Assembly (NCBI RefSeq): GCF_028657905.1
Contig: NZ_CP117781.1
Span: 2,418,001-2,482,000 of the forward strand
Direction of reading: 5' to 3'
DNA length: 64,000 nt
Origin: Burkholderia sp. FERM BP-3421
Lineage (GTDB): Bacteria; Pseudomonadota; Gammaproteobacteria; Burkholderiales; Burkholderiaceae
Made by a program: the position numbers and the translations under genes. Shown piece by piece: positions 42,709 through 50,829 of the stretch (positions are counted from its first letter, which is position 1; the number at the start of each line of letters is the position of its first letter). Below the pieces are notes generated by a model, which had not been told where the DNA came from, did no database searches, and was given only the letters and a program-made list of their open reading frames with translations.

Positions 42709-43200
42709 TCAGGGCGCGCGGCCCGGCATCGGCAGCGTATGCGTCGCGCCGTCTTCGGTCCGGATCAGCACGCCGGCCGGCCGCACCGCTTCGAAGCGGT
42801 AGCCCGGCGCGATCTCGTCGCCCGGCCGCAATGCGTCGCGCAGCGCGCAGCGCTGCTCGCACAGCAGGCGCAGGCCCGGCGCGCCGTCGAGCACGAAGAT
42901 GCGCCGGCCGTTGTCGCGCCACTCGCCGCTCAGCCGGAACGGCAGCGGCGCGGCGGCCGGCGGCGCGGCATCCGCCGCGCCGAACGAATCGGGATCGACT
43001 TGCGCCGGCAGTTCGGGCGCAAGCGTCGGCTCGGCGATCGGCGGCGCATCGGCGCCCAGTCCGGCCCAGTTCTGCGCCGGAAACACCTCGATCACCACGC
43101 GCGACGGCGCGTCCGGCGGCTCGGCCTGGCCCGTCGCCGCCCCGAGCAGCAAGGGCGCGGCCAGCGCAGCCGCACGCCAGGCCCTGATGGCGGCGCTCAT
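42709..43200 (-). CDS. PilP-like periplasmic protein of the secretion operon
   Basis: This 163-residue protein has a signal peptide (AALAAPLLLGAATGQA), a Pro/Ala-rich linker and a small C-terminal beta domain (APGYRFEAVRPAGVLIRTED) comparable with PilP/GspC homology regions. It stands between the PilO-like gene (ATGA overlap) and the secretin, the same order as pilM-N-O-P-Q in type IV pilus operons, so it probably links the inner-membrane complex to the secretin. The call rests mainly on gene order. Confidence 0.68.
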   Translation of the reverse strand: MSAAIRAWRAAALAAPLLLGAATGQAEPPDAPSRVVIEVFPAQNWAGLGADAPPIAEPTLAPELPAQVDPDSFGAADAAPPAAAPLPFRLSGEWRDNGRRIFVLDGAPGLRLLCEQRCALRDALRPGDEIAPGYRFEAVRPAGVLIRTEDGATHTLPMPGRAP

Positions 43201-43751
43201 GCGTCCGGCCCCAGCAGGCTGATGCGCAACGTGATGTCGAGCAGCGGGCTGTCGATCTTCTCGCGCTCGAACGTGACGCTCTCGATCCGCGCCATCGGCT
43301 GATCGGCGATCGCGCGCAGCGCCTCGCGCGCGGCCAGGTAGGTGCCCGACGCCGCGATGCCGATCGTCAGCCGTCGCAACTGGCCCTTGACCTCGGCCTC
43401 GCGGCGGTAGGTCGCGTGCTTGCGCTCGACGCCATGCTTCATCAGGATCTCGAACACCGAATAGGCCTGCTCGCTGCTGCGCAACTGCTGCACGTCGCGC
43501 AGCGTCATGCCGCCCGCGCCGCGCGCGACGTCCGGCCTCGGCAACGCCGCGAGCGTGCGCCGGTGCTCGGCGCGCGCGGCTTCGAGCCGCTCCGTCTCCG
43601 GGCCCAGATGGGCCGTATACAGCAGCGGCGACACCGCCAGCACGGCGCCCGCGAGCATCCCGAGCGGCCCGAGCCGGCGGCCCGCCGCAAAGACGGCCCA
43701 GTGCAGGCGCGCGCGCAGCGCGCCCGTATCGATCGCACTCAGACGTTTCAT
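43197..43751 (-). CDS. PilO-like inner-membrane alignment protein
   Basis: This 184-residue bitopic protein has one membrane helix (GMLAGAVLAVSPLLYTAHL), a coiled-coil segment (ETERLEAARAEHRRTL) and a ferredoxin-like C-terminal domain (LRRLTIGIAASGTYLAAREAL). These features and the position after the PilN-like gene fit PilO/GspM. It overlaps both neighbours by four bases. Confidence 0.78.
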   Translation of the reverse strand: MKRLSAIDTGALRARLHWAVFAAGRRLGPLGMLAGAVLAVSPLLYTAHLGPETERLEAARAEHRRTLAALPRPDVARGAGGMTLRDVQQLRSSEQAYSVFEILMKHGVERKHATYRREAEVKGQLRRLTIGIAASGTYLAAREALRAIADQPMARIESVTFEREKIDSPLLDITLRISLLGPDA

Positions 43752-44278
43752 GGCGACTCCACGCTCAAGCTGAAGAGATAGATGGAACGACCGTCGATCA
43801 CCTTGGTCCGGTGCTGCAACAGACCGGTGCGGCGCTCCGCATGCCGATCGTTCAGACGCGACACGAACAGATAGATATGCGACAGGTCGGACGCCGCGCC
43901 TTCGATGCGCGCTTCCGTGCCGGCCTTGTCGACGACGATCGACGTCAGCGCGATCTGCGGGGTCCAGGCCTGTTCGATCCAGTCGACCACCGGCATTCCG
44001 GACCCCGTTATCGGCATGCGCTGCTCGCGGATCACGCGCTCGATGCGTTTCTGCTCGGGCGTCAGCTGCTTCTGACGACGCTGCTCGCGCTCCGCCGCGC
44101 GCTGCCGCTGCTCGATGCGCTGTTCGATCCGCTCGACCTCGTCGCGCAACCCGCCGAGCTCCGCGAACGCTTGCGCGACCAGCAACGCCGCGCAGGCCGC
44201 CGCGCCCAGAGCCGCGGCGCCCCACGGCGTCAGCCGACGGCGCGGCGTCGCGAAATCGATCGTTTCGGCGCGTCTCAT
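43748..44278 (-). CDS. PilN-like inner-membrane protein
   Basis: This 176-residue bitopic protein has a short cytoplasmic N-terminus (MRRAETIDFATPRRR, the segment that in PilN binds PilM), a membrane helix at about 18-38, a strong coiled coil (EVERIEQRIEQRQRAAEREQ) and a small periplasmic domain. It corresponds to PilN or the periplasmic part of GspL. ATGA overlaps join it to the PilM- and PilO-like genes. Confidence 0.8.
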   Translation of the reverse strand: MRRAETIDFATPRRRLTPWGAAALGAAACAALLVAQAFAELGGLRDEVERIEQRIEQRQRAAEREQRRQKQLTPEQKRIERVIREQRMPITGSGMPVVDWIEQAWTPQIALTSIVVDKAGTEARIEGAASDLSHIYLFVSRLNDRHAERRTGLLQHRTKVIDGRSIYLFSLSVESP

Positions 44279-45027
44279 GCCGGCACCTCGTCGGCGACGT
44301 CGCCGAGCAGCACGGCGTCCCCGCAATCGGGCGCCACGCGGGCGGCATCGTGCGCGTACAGATAGATCGGCCCCGTCACATCCGCCTCGCTCACGAGCGC
44401 CGCCGCATCGAGCAGGTCGCTCACGCGCTGGCCCCGCAGGCTCGGCAGGGTGACGAGATCGGCCCACTCGCCGCCCCACCGGAACAGGCAGGTCAGCGCG
44501 CCCGGCTGCAACAGCGCGATCCGGCAGTCGGCGTCGACCCGCCGCGCCGCGTATTCGCGCAGCACGAACGACAACAGGTCGCGACAGCGCGTCAAGGTCC
44601 AGCCCGCCGCGCGGCTCGCCTCGGCCAGCGCGCCCAAAAGATCCTCGCGCACCGCGATCGCGAGCCGCGCACGGCCAAAGCCGACGTGCGCGACGCGCAC
44701 GCTGAGCGGCACGCCCGGCGCATGAGGTTCGAGCAGCGCCCGCCCATAGGCGTCCCACCCGGTCGACGAGCACAGACCATCCTGCCACGGCAGCACGACG
44801 CCCTGCGCCCACGGATGGGCAAGCAGCACCTGCACGCGGTTGCGCAGCGCAGGACGCGCCTTCGGCAGGTCCGCCAATGCCCGCGCGAGCAGTTCGGCCG
44901 GTTCGCCGCCATGCTCGGCCGCGAAGCACGGCGCGCCGCCGCAGCGCGCATCCGCGTCCGGGCCGGCCCACACGCGCAGCTGGTCGGCGTCCACCATCAC
45001 GTAGACGTCATTGAAGAGCGATCGCAC
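44275..45027 (-). CDS. PilM-like cytoplasmic actin-fold protein
   Basis: This 250-residue protein without membrane helices precedes the PilN-like gene. It shows weak resemblance to the actin-like PilM/GspL cytoplasmic domain (MVDADQLRVWAGP, then FGRARLAIAVREDLLGALAEA). It starts with GTG behind a GGAGGTG box and overlaps the ATPase gene by about 20 bases. PilM-like proteins couple the ATPase to the inner-membrane complex. The identification depends on gene order. Confidence 0.68.
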   Translation of the reverse strand: MRSLFNDVYVMVDADQLRVWAGPDADARCGGAPCFAAEHGGEPAELLARALADLPKARPALRNRVQVLLAHPWAQGVVLPWQDGLCSSTGWDAYGRALLEPHAPGVPLSVRVAHVGFGRARLAIAVREDLLGALAEASRAAGWTLTRCRDLLSFVLREYAARRVDADCRIALLQPGALTCLFRWGGEWADLVTLPSLRGQRVSDLLDAAALVSEADVTGPIYLYAHDAARVAPDCGDAVLLGDVADEVPA

Positions 45028-46651
45028 GCTGCACCTCCTGGAACGTGGTCAGGCGCTGGCGGATCGCGGCGAGGCCCGCCGCCCGCATCGACTGGTATTC
45101 GAGGCTGTCGGCCAGCGCACGCGCACGCTTCTCGAGCGAACGTTCGAGCAGGGCCGCCTTCATGCACGCATCCATCGGCAGGATCTCGGCCAGTCCGATC
45201 CGGCCTTGATAGCCGGTGCCGCGACAGGTCTCGCAACCCGCTCCCGGCCGCACCAGATGCTGGAGGTCGTCGAGCGACGCGCCGGCGAGCGACGCGCCCT
45301 CGCCCTCGCCCGCGGGCGCGCCGCAGTCCGGGCAGATCCGTCGCACGAGCCGCTGCGACACCACGCCGTTGAGCGCCTCGAGAAACGTCGAAGGCTCGAC
45401 GCCCATGTAGATGAAGCGATCGATCACGCTGAAGCCGTCGTTCGCGTGCACCGTCGACAGCACGCGGTGGCCGGTCAGCGCCGATTGCACCGCGATCGAC
45501 GCGGTCTCCTCGTCGCGGATCTCGCCGACCATCACCGTATCCGGATCGTGCCGCAGGATCGCGCGCAATCCGCGCGCGAAGGTCAGCCCCTTGCGCTCGT
45601 TGACCGGGATCTGCAGCACGCCCTGCAACTCGTATTCGACCGGGTCCTCGATCGTGATGATCTTGTCGTCGCCGGTATTCACTTCCGACAGCACCGCATA
45701 GAGCGTGGTCGACTTGCCGCTGCCGGTCGGACCGGTCACGAGCATCAGTCCGTACGGCAGATGCGCGAGCGCGCGGATCCGCTGCGCCGTGCGCGCATCG
45801 AAGCCGAGTATGTCCAGACTCACCTGGTCGCCGCGCTGCGACTTGTCCAGCACCCGCAGCACCGCGTTCTCGCCGTAGGTGCCGGGGATCACCGACACGC
45901 GGAAATCGATCTCGCGGCCCTGCAGCACCACCTTGAAACGACCGTCCTGCGGCACGCGCTTCTCGGCGATGTCGAGCGTCGCGAGCACCTTGAGGCGCGC
46001 GAGCGTCTGCGTCGCCACCTCCACCCCGGGAATCCGGCGAATCGGCTGCAGCACGCCGTCGATCCGGTAGCGGATCGACAGCCCGTCGGGGACGGCCTCC
46101 AGGTGGATATCGCTCGCTCGGCTTTGCAGCGCGTCGTACAGCGTCATGTTGACGAGCCGGATCACCGGGCTCTCGTCCTTCGCGATACTCGTCAGCGTGA
46201 TCGACTCGATCGCCTGCGCGAGCGAGTCGCCGTGACCGTCGACCGTCACGTCACCGTCCATCAGGCGCTCCCCGGCTTCGGCTTCGCCGAGCAGCCGCTC
46301 GACCTCGCCCGGCAGGCTCATCGCGAGCCTCACCGCGCGGCGCGCGAAGCGTGCGAACAGCGCATCGCGCACCCGGCGCGCGAACGGGTCCGAGAGGACC
46401 AGGCACGGTTCGCCCTCGAGTTCGACGGGCAACACGCGCAGGGTCAGCGCATCGTGCAGCGGCAGCAGGTCGAAGCGCGTCGGCGCGCTGCGCAAGGCGT
46501 CGGACGCGACCGCGGCAAGCCCGAGCGACGCGGCCGCGTCGGCCAGGCCCGCCGGCTCGGCCGCGAGTTGCCGGCCGAGGTAGTCGGCCAGCGCGAGCCC
46601 GGCGTCCGCCGCCCCGCCGCGCCAGTTTTCCACGATAGAGTTCGCTTTCAT
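45008..46651 (-). CDS. GspE/PilB-type secretion ATPase
   Basis: This 547-residue hexameric ATPase powers pseudopilus assembly. Walker A is GPTGSGKST (307-315), Walker B lies in DPDTVMVGEIRDEETA, the His box is TGHRVLSTVHANDG, and a four-Cys zinc element (CPDCGAP and CETCRGTGYQGR) is near the C-terminus. The ATG at 46651 has an AGGAAA box. It is preceded by GspF and followed by the PilM-like gene. Confidence 0.93.
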   Translation of the reverse strand: MKANSIVENWRGGAADAGLALADYLGRQLAAEPAGLADAAASLGLAAVASDALRSAPTRFDLLPLHDALTLRVLPVELEGEPCLVLSDPFARRVRDALFARFARRAVRLAMSLPGEVERLLGEAEAGERLMDGDVTVDGHGDSLAQAIESITLTSIAKDESPVIRLVNMTLYDALQSRASDIHLEAVPDGLSIRYRIDGVLQPIRRIPGVEVATQTLARLKVLATLDIAEKRVPQDGRFKVVLQGREIDFRVSVIPGTYGENAVLRVLDKSQRGDQVSLDILGFDARTAQRIRALAHLPYGLMLVTGPTGSGKSTTLYAVLSEVNTGDDKIITIEDPVEYELQGVLQIPVNERKGLTFARGLRAILRHDPDTVMVGEIRDEETASIAVQSALTGHRVLSTVHANDGFSVIDRFIYMGVEPSTFLEALNGVVSQRLVRRICPDCGAPAGEGEGASLAGASLDDLQHLVRPGAGCETCRGTGYQGRIGLAEILPMDACMKAALLERSLEKRARALADSLEYQSMRAAGLAAIRQRLTTFQEVQRAIALQ

Positions 46652-46708
46652 GTGCAGTGTTTCCTGTTCTGTTTCGTATGGCGCGCGGCCCGCGCGCATC
46701 CCGCCGGG

Positions 46709-47905
46709 TCAGCCGATGCTGCCCGCCAGTTCGAAGATCGGCATGTAAAGCAGCACGACCACCGCGCCGACCGTCGCGCCGACCGCCAGCATCAGCACGG
46801 GTTCGAGCACCTTGCTGAGCATCTCGATCGCGCGATCGAGCGCGCCGTCGTGAAATTGCGCGATGTGCTCGCACATCCCGCCGAGATCACCGCTCTGCTC
46901 GCCGACCCGCAACAACCGTTCGGCGACCGAAGTGGTGAGACCTTGCCCCGCCAGCACGGCCGATACGGGCCGGCCGGCGCGCAGCGCCGCGAGCGCGGCG
47001 GCCAGCCGCGCATGGAAGTGCGCGGGCAGGATCTTCCCCGCCAGCTCCAGCGCGGCGAGCACCGGCGTACCGCCACCGATCAGCAGGCCGACGGTCCGAT
47101 AGAAACGGGTCAGCGCGAACAGCGCCGCGATGTCGCGCAGCTTCGGCAGACGCCACAGCAGCTTCAGGCCGATGCGGCCCGCGAGCCCGCCGCGCACCGC
47201 CGCGACGGCCGCCGCCGCGAGCGCGACGAGCGCCGCGCCGATCACGGCGCCCCGCGCCTCGAGCAGACGCGACCACCACAGCATCGCCTGCGCGGTCGCG
47301 GGCAGTGTGTTCATCGTCTCGAACACCGCCGAGAAGCGCGGGATCACGAAGAACGCCATGAACATCAGGATGCCGACCCCGACGCCGATCACGAGCGCCG
47401 GATAGACGAGCGCGCCCGTCACCCGCTTGCGGATCTGCGCGATGCGCGTTTCGTACTGCTGGTAACGCTTGAGCACCACGGGCAGCTGGCCGCTGCCTTC
47501 GGACGATTCGACCGTCGCGACCAGCAGCGCGGGAAACGCGTCCGGCTGCTTCGCGAGCGCCTTCGAGAACGGCTGGCCCTCGACCATCACGGCGAGGATC
47601 CGGTCGATCACGGATTTCGCGCCCTTGCCGCCGCCCGTCTTGTCGCGCAGGGCTTCGAGCGCCTCGATCAACACCAGCCCCGCATCGAGCAAGGTCGACA
47701 GCTCTTGCAGGAACAGCGCAAGTTCGAACGCCGGCCGCCGACCGCGCGCGCCGGTGCGGCCGCGCCGCCGGACCTGCAGGACGATGCCGGCCGCGCCCGC
47801 GCCGGCCGCGCCAACCTGCGCACGCGCATCGGCCTCGTCCGTGGCCTGCACGGTGCGCTCGACGACCTTGCCGCCGTCGAGCAGGCGAACCTGGAACGCG
47901 TGCAT
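46709..47905 (-). CDS. GspF/PilC-type inner-membrane platform protein
   Basis: This 398-residue protein contains two GspF domains. The first starts near FLQELSTLLDAGLVLIEALE and the second near FYRTVGLLIGGGTPVLAALE, each followed by hydrophobic helices (for example VIGVGVGILMFMAFFVIPRF). The ATG at 47905 follows a GGAGG box, and the transglycosylase stop is two bases upstream. It anchors the pseudopilus at the inner membrane. Confidence 0.93.
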   Translation of the reverse strand: MHAFQVRLLDGGKVVERTVQATDEADARAQVGAAGAGAAGIVLQVRRRGRTGARGRRPAFELALFLQELSTLLDAGLVLIEALEALRDKTGGGKGAKSVIDRILAVMVEGQPFSKALAKQPDAFPALLVATVESSEGSGQLPVVLKRYQQYETRIAQIRKRVTGALVYPALVIGVGVGILMFMAFFVIPRFSAVFETMNTLPATAQAMLWWSRLLEARGAVIGAALVALAAAAVAAVRGGLAGRIGLKLLWRLPKLRDIAALFALTRFYRTVGLLIGGGTPVLAALELAGKILPAHFHARLAAALAALRAGRPVSAVLAGQGLTTSVAERLLRVGEQSGDLGGMCEHIAQFHDGALDRAIEMLSKVLEPVLMLAVGATVGAVVVLLYMPIFELAGSIG

Positions 47906-47907
47906 GC

Positions 47908-48432
47908 TCACCTCCGCCATTCGGCCAGCAGCGCGAGACTGCCGGCCCGATCGAGGGTCAGCTCGCGGTAGACCTCCCACACCCGGGTCGCATAGGCCTT
48001 GCGCGCGGGGGCGCGTTTCGCCGCGGAACCGGCGTTGTACGCCCCCACCGCATTCCAGGTGTAGCCGTGGCGCTCGACGAAGCCCGCGAGAATCGCCGCG
48101 CCTGTGTCGATCGAGGTACAGGGCTCGTCGACCAGGCGCTGGCGCGTCACGCCGACTTTCACGAGGCGCGGCAGATGCGTGCTGTTGATCTGCATCAGGC
48201 CGATGTCGTAGGTGCCGTTGCGGTTGCGGTTGAAGGCGCGCGGATTCATCGCTGATTCAACCTGCGCGATCGCCACCAGCAGCAGCGGATCGAGACCGTG
48301 GCGATCGCCCGCGCGGGACCAGCAGTCCTGCGCCAGCGCGCTCGGCGCGCAGCCTGCGAGCAGCGCCGCCGCGACCAGCCGGCGGCATGCGGCGCGCAGG
48401 CCGCTCTTACATGCCGTGAACGAGGTCCGCAT
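47908..48432 (-). CDS. Soluble lytic transglycosylase of the secretion operon
   Basis: This 174-residue protein has a signal peptide and the SLT fold: catalytic Glu in LLVAIAQVESAMNPRAFN, then YDIGLMQINSTHLP and AVGAYNAGS. Such enzymes cut glycan strands to let a secretion machine cross the peptidoglycan. It overlaps the gspG gene by 26 bases and is followed closely by gspF, so it belongs to the machine. Confidence 0.92.
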   Translation of the reverse strand: MRTSFTACKSGLRAACRRLVAAALLAGCAPSALAQDCWSRAGDRHGLDPLLLVAIAQVESAMNPRAFNRNRNGTYDIGLMQINSTHLPRLVKVGVTRQRLVDEPCTSIDTGAAILAGFVERHGYTWNAVGAYNAGSAAKRAPARKAYATRVWEVYRELTLDRAGSLALLAEWRR

Positions 48433-48841
48433 CGACGCCGCTCCCGCCCGTGCGACCGTCGCGACCGAGCGAGGCCACTTCCGCCTCGCCGTCGCGGCCC
48501 GGTACGTTCCATTGATAGGCGCGGCCCCATGCGTCCTTCGGCACCGCCTTCGCCAGATACGGCCCGCTCCAGCCATCCGCGCCCTGCGGCTGCGCGACCA
48601 GCGCATCGAGCCCCTCGTCGGCGCTCGGATAGCGGCCGGTGTCGAGCCGGAACTGGGTCAGCGCATCGCCGAGCGTCTTCATCTGCGCCTCGGTCGAGCG
48701 CACCTTGGCCTTGTCGACCTGGGAGAACAGCTTCGGGCCGACGTAGCCGGCCAGCAGCGCGATGATCAGAAGTACGACAAGCAATTCCAAAAGAGTAAAG
48801 CCGCGTTGCACGCCGCGACGTACGGCACGATTCAATTTCAC
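48407..48841 (-). CDS. GspG-type major pseudopilin
   Basis: This 144-residue major pseudopilin has the leader and helix RGFTLLELLVVLLIIALLAG, the GspG core GRYPSADEGLDALVAQPQGADGW and WGRAYQWNVPGRDG. Residues such as Asp near the C-terminus fit the calcium-binding loop of GspG. It starts with GTG behind an AGGAC box and is the first gene of the operon. A triple TTGAG repeat lies about 150 bases upstream. Confidence 0.93.
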   Translation of the reverse strand: MKLNRAVRRGVQRGFTLLELLVVLLIIALLAGYVGPKLFSQVDKAKVRSTEAQMKTLGDALTQFRLDTGRYPSADEGLDALVAQPQGADGWSGPYLAKAVPKDAWGRAYQWNVPGRDGEAEVASLGRDGRTGGSGVDADLVHGM

Positions 48842-48990
48842 GGTAGATGTCCTGGGTGATGACGCGAGCGAGGTCGCGTGGAATCCGGCGTTCGAATCGC
48901 GGCGCGTGCCGCTGTCGTTGCATGCGTCACGCCGGACAAGTGAACGAGGGTTGACGAGAAAAGGCTATTTTCCGGGGGCGCCGCGTTCGC

Positions 48991-49016
48991 CTCAAACTTG
49001 CTCAAAGAAGTCTCAA
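48991..49016 (-). promoter_or_regulatory. Triple TTGAG direct repeat upstream of the secretion operon
   Basis: On the minus strand TTGAG occurs at 49016-49012, 49005-49001 and 48995-48991, so the spacing is 11 and then 10 bases. An A-rich hexamer that could be a -10 box lies about 18 bases further downstream. The same arrangement with the same spacing is found before the chitinase gene (50742-50767). Direct repeats at helical spacing are typical of OmpR-family sites. Confidence 0.6.
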
Positions 49017-49035
49017 CGCGGCGCCGCCGGAAGGG

Positions 49036-49071
49036 GACGGGCCACGCACCCGCAGGGATGCGCGGCCCGTC
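49036..49071 (-). terminator. Hairpin after the LPMO gene
   Basis: GACGGGCC-type arms (49056-49071 and 49036-49050, about 15 pairs with one mismatch) form a stable hairpin 27 bases after the LPMO stop. No T run follows, so it may reduce rather than stop readthrough into the secretion operon. Confidence 0.5.
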
Positions 49072-49097
49072 GGACAGGCCGGATCAGCGGTTGCGGC

Positions 49098-50561
49098 TTA
49101 CTTCGCGCACGCGCCCAGATCCTTCCACACCTTGCCGGTGTAATCGGCGCCCGTGGTCGCCGGCAAGCCCGGGATCTCGCCCTGGGTCCACCAGCGTGCC
49201 TCGTAGGTGCGACCTTGGTGCTGCACCTTCGCGCCGCCCGTGTAGGCCGCGGCCTGCGCCCACGCCGACGCGCACTGCGCGCCTTCGCCGCCGCCCGAAT
49301 CGCCGACCAGCTTGAACGTGCTGGATTCCTGCACCAGCTTGCCGCCCTGGATCTGCGAGGTCGCCACGACCGTGTGCGGGCCGGCCTTCGCGTTCGCGAT
49401 GTCGACCGACAGATCGCCTTGCGACTTCATCTTGGCGCTCGTCGAGCCAACCATTTTCTGGCTGCCGTCGAACACCTTGAGGCCGACGTCGGTTTCCTTC
49501 GCGTGGTTGAACTTGAGGAAGAACTTCGCGGTCGCCTTGCCGTTCTCGATCTTGAATTCGTTGTTGTTGGAGATGCTGAAGCCCTCGTCGATGCCGCCTT
49601 CCGGCTTCTTCTCGACCGTGGTCTCGGTGCGCGTGACGCCGCTGCCGTCCTTCGCGTACACGTCGTTCATGCCCGGCACCGGCTCGATCGCGCCGCCGTT
49701 CTTCACGCCCGCCATCAGCTTCGCCGACTGGGTGCGATTGATTTCCTTCGCGAGCAGCATCGGCCACATGTTCTTCTCACCGTTCTGCGCCGACGAGATC
49801 GTCATCGAGGTCTTCATGCCGGCGATCTCGCCGCTGGCTCCGAACACGCGGTTATGCACCTTGTCGCCGACCCCGAGGTCGTGCTGCGACGGCATGATGT
49901 CGCCGACGTCCTTCCAGCCCGGCTTGCCCGGATCGGTCCCGCCGCCGTCCTTCGTGATGTTGACGTCGGCGACGTTGTAGAACATCCCCGCCGTATCGCC
50001 GACGTGCCACGTCGACAGGATCACGTGATGGCCGGTGCGATCGGACGGGATCGTGCAGCCGTGCGGCCCGATCTCGTTGGCCTTCTTCATCCCGCCGTCG
50101 ATCGTGCAGAACGGCGTCAGGTCGAACTGTTCACGCGTCAACAGTGCGTTCGGATTCCAACCCTGCTTCGTGATGTAGTACTTGAATTCCTTGGTGACGT
50201 GCGGCGCAGTGAACGTCCACTTGAAATCGTGCCGGCCCGGCTTCAGGTCGAGGATCTTCCAGCGCACGGCGTTCTGCTCGTTCAGCTCGCTGAACTGCAC
50301 CACGCCGCCGCTCGGGATCTGGCCGTCAGGCGCGCCCGCTTGCGGGAAGCCCTGCTTGCCTTCGACGCTCTGCGGTTCGTAGGTGACGGAACCGCAGTTG
50401 GCGTTCTGCGGCGAGCCTGCCTTCGAGCTGCACAGCAGGTTGCGCGACGGCGGATCGGACAGGTAGCCGTGCGCGAACGCATGTTGCGCGAAGAACATCG
50501 TTGCGCATGCGACGAACGGCGAAAGTTTGAATAGCGTACGACTCGCTGAATGCTTGCTCAT
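49098..50561 (-). CDS. GbpA-like chitin-active lytic polysaccharide monooxygenase (AA10) with chitin-binding domain
   Basis: This 487-residue secreted copper enzyme oxidatively cleaves crystalline chitin. The signal peptide ends at AFA, leaving His31 as the N-terminal copper ligand (HGYLSDPPSR), with the second ligand His121 in WTFTAPHVTKEFKYYIT. The AA10 domain is followed by two GbpA middle domains (about 215-410) and a C-terminal CBM73/CBM5-type domain with aromatic residues (YTGGAKVQHQGRTYEARWWT). It lies upstream of, and in line with, the secretion operon and divergent from the chitinase. GbpA proteins are classical type II secretion substrates, which makes this a likely cargo of the adjacent machine. 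Confidence 0.94.
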   Translation of the reverse strand: MSKHSASRTLFKLSPFVACATMFFAQHAFAHGYLSDPPSRNLLCSSKAGSPQNANCGSVTYEPQSVEGKQGFPQAGAPDGQIPSGGVVQFSELNEQNAVRWKILDLKPGRHDFKWTFTAPHVTKEFKYYITKQGWNPNALLTREQFDLTPFCTIDGGMKKANEIGPHGCTIPSDRTGHHVILSTWHVGDTAGMFYNVADVNITKDGGGTDPGKPGWKDVGDIMPSQHDLGVGDKVHNRVFGASGEIAGMKTSMTISSAQNGEKNMWPMLLAKEINRTQSAKLMAGVKNGGAIEPVPGMNDVYAKDGSGVTRTETTVEKKPEGGIDEGFSISNNNEFKIENGKATAKFFLKFNHAKETDVGLKVFDGSQKMVGSTSAKMKSQGDLSVDIANAKAGPHTVVATSQIQGGKLVQESSTFKLVGDSGGGEGAQCASAWAQAAAYTGGAKVQHQGRTYEARWWTQGEIPGLPATTGADYTGKVWKDLGACAK

Positions 50562-50741
50562 GAGATGGATTTAAGGAATCGGTTGATCGGAAATGGGTTC
50601 GGGCGTGACTCAATGCCGGCGGCAAGCCCCGGCGCCCATGCATCGCGCATTCCTGCATTGCCCGGATGCGGATCGCAGTGTGCGGGCCATCCCGCTTCCG
50701 CCCAACCATCCTGAATGATTTATCAACGTCCGGCGCCGCGA

Positions 50742-50767
50742 TTGAGCAAGCGTTGAGATTCTTTGCC
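50742..50767 (+). promoter_or_regulatory. Triple TTGAG-type direct repeat upstream of the chitinase
   Basis: TTGAG occurs at 50742-50746 and 50753-50757, and the related TTGCC at 50763-50767: spacing 11 and then 10 bases, identical to the site upstream of gspG. An AAGAAT box about 18 bases downstream could serve as -10. The intergenic region 50562-50829 otherwise holds no gene; a single TTGAG (minus strand, 50613-50609) faces the LPMO gene. Confidence 0.6.
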
Positions 50768-50829
50768 GGCGCATGCGCATTGAAAAAGAATGCGCGGGTC
50801 GATCCAGACACGCCTTTCATCACTCAAGG

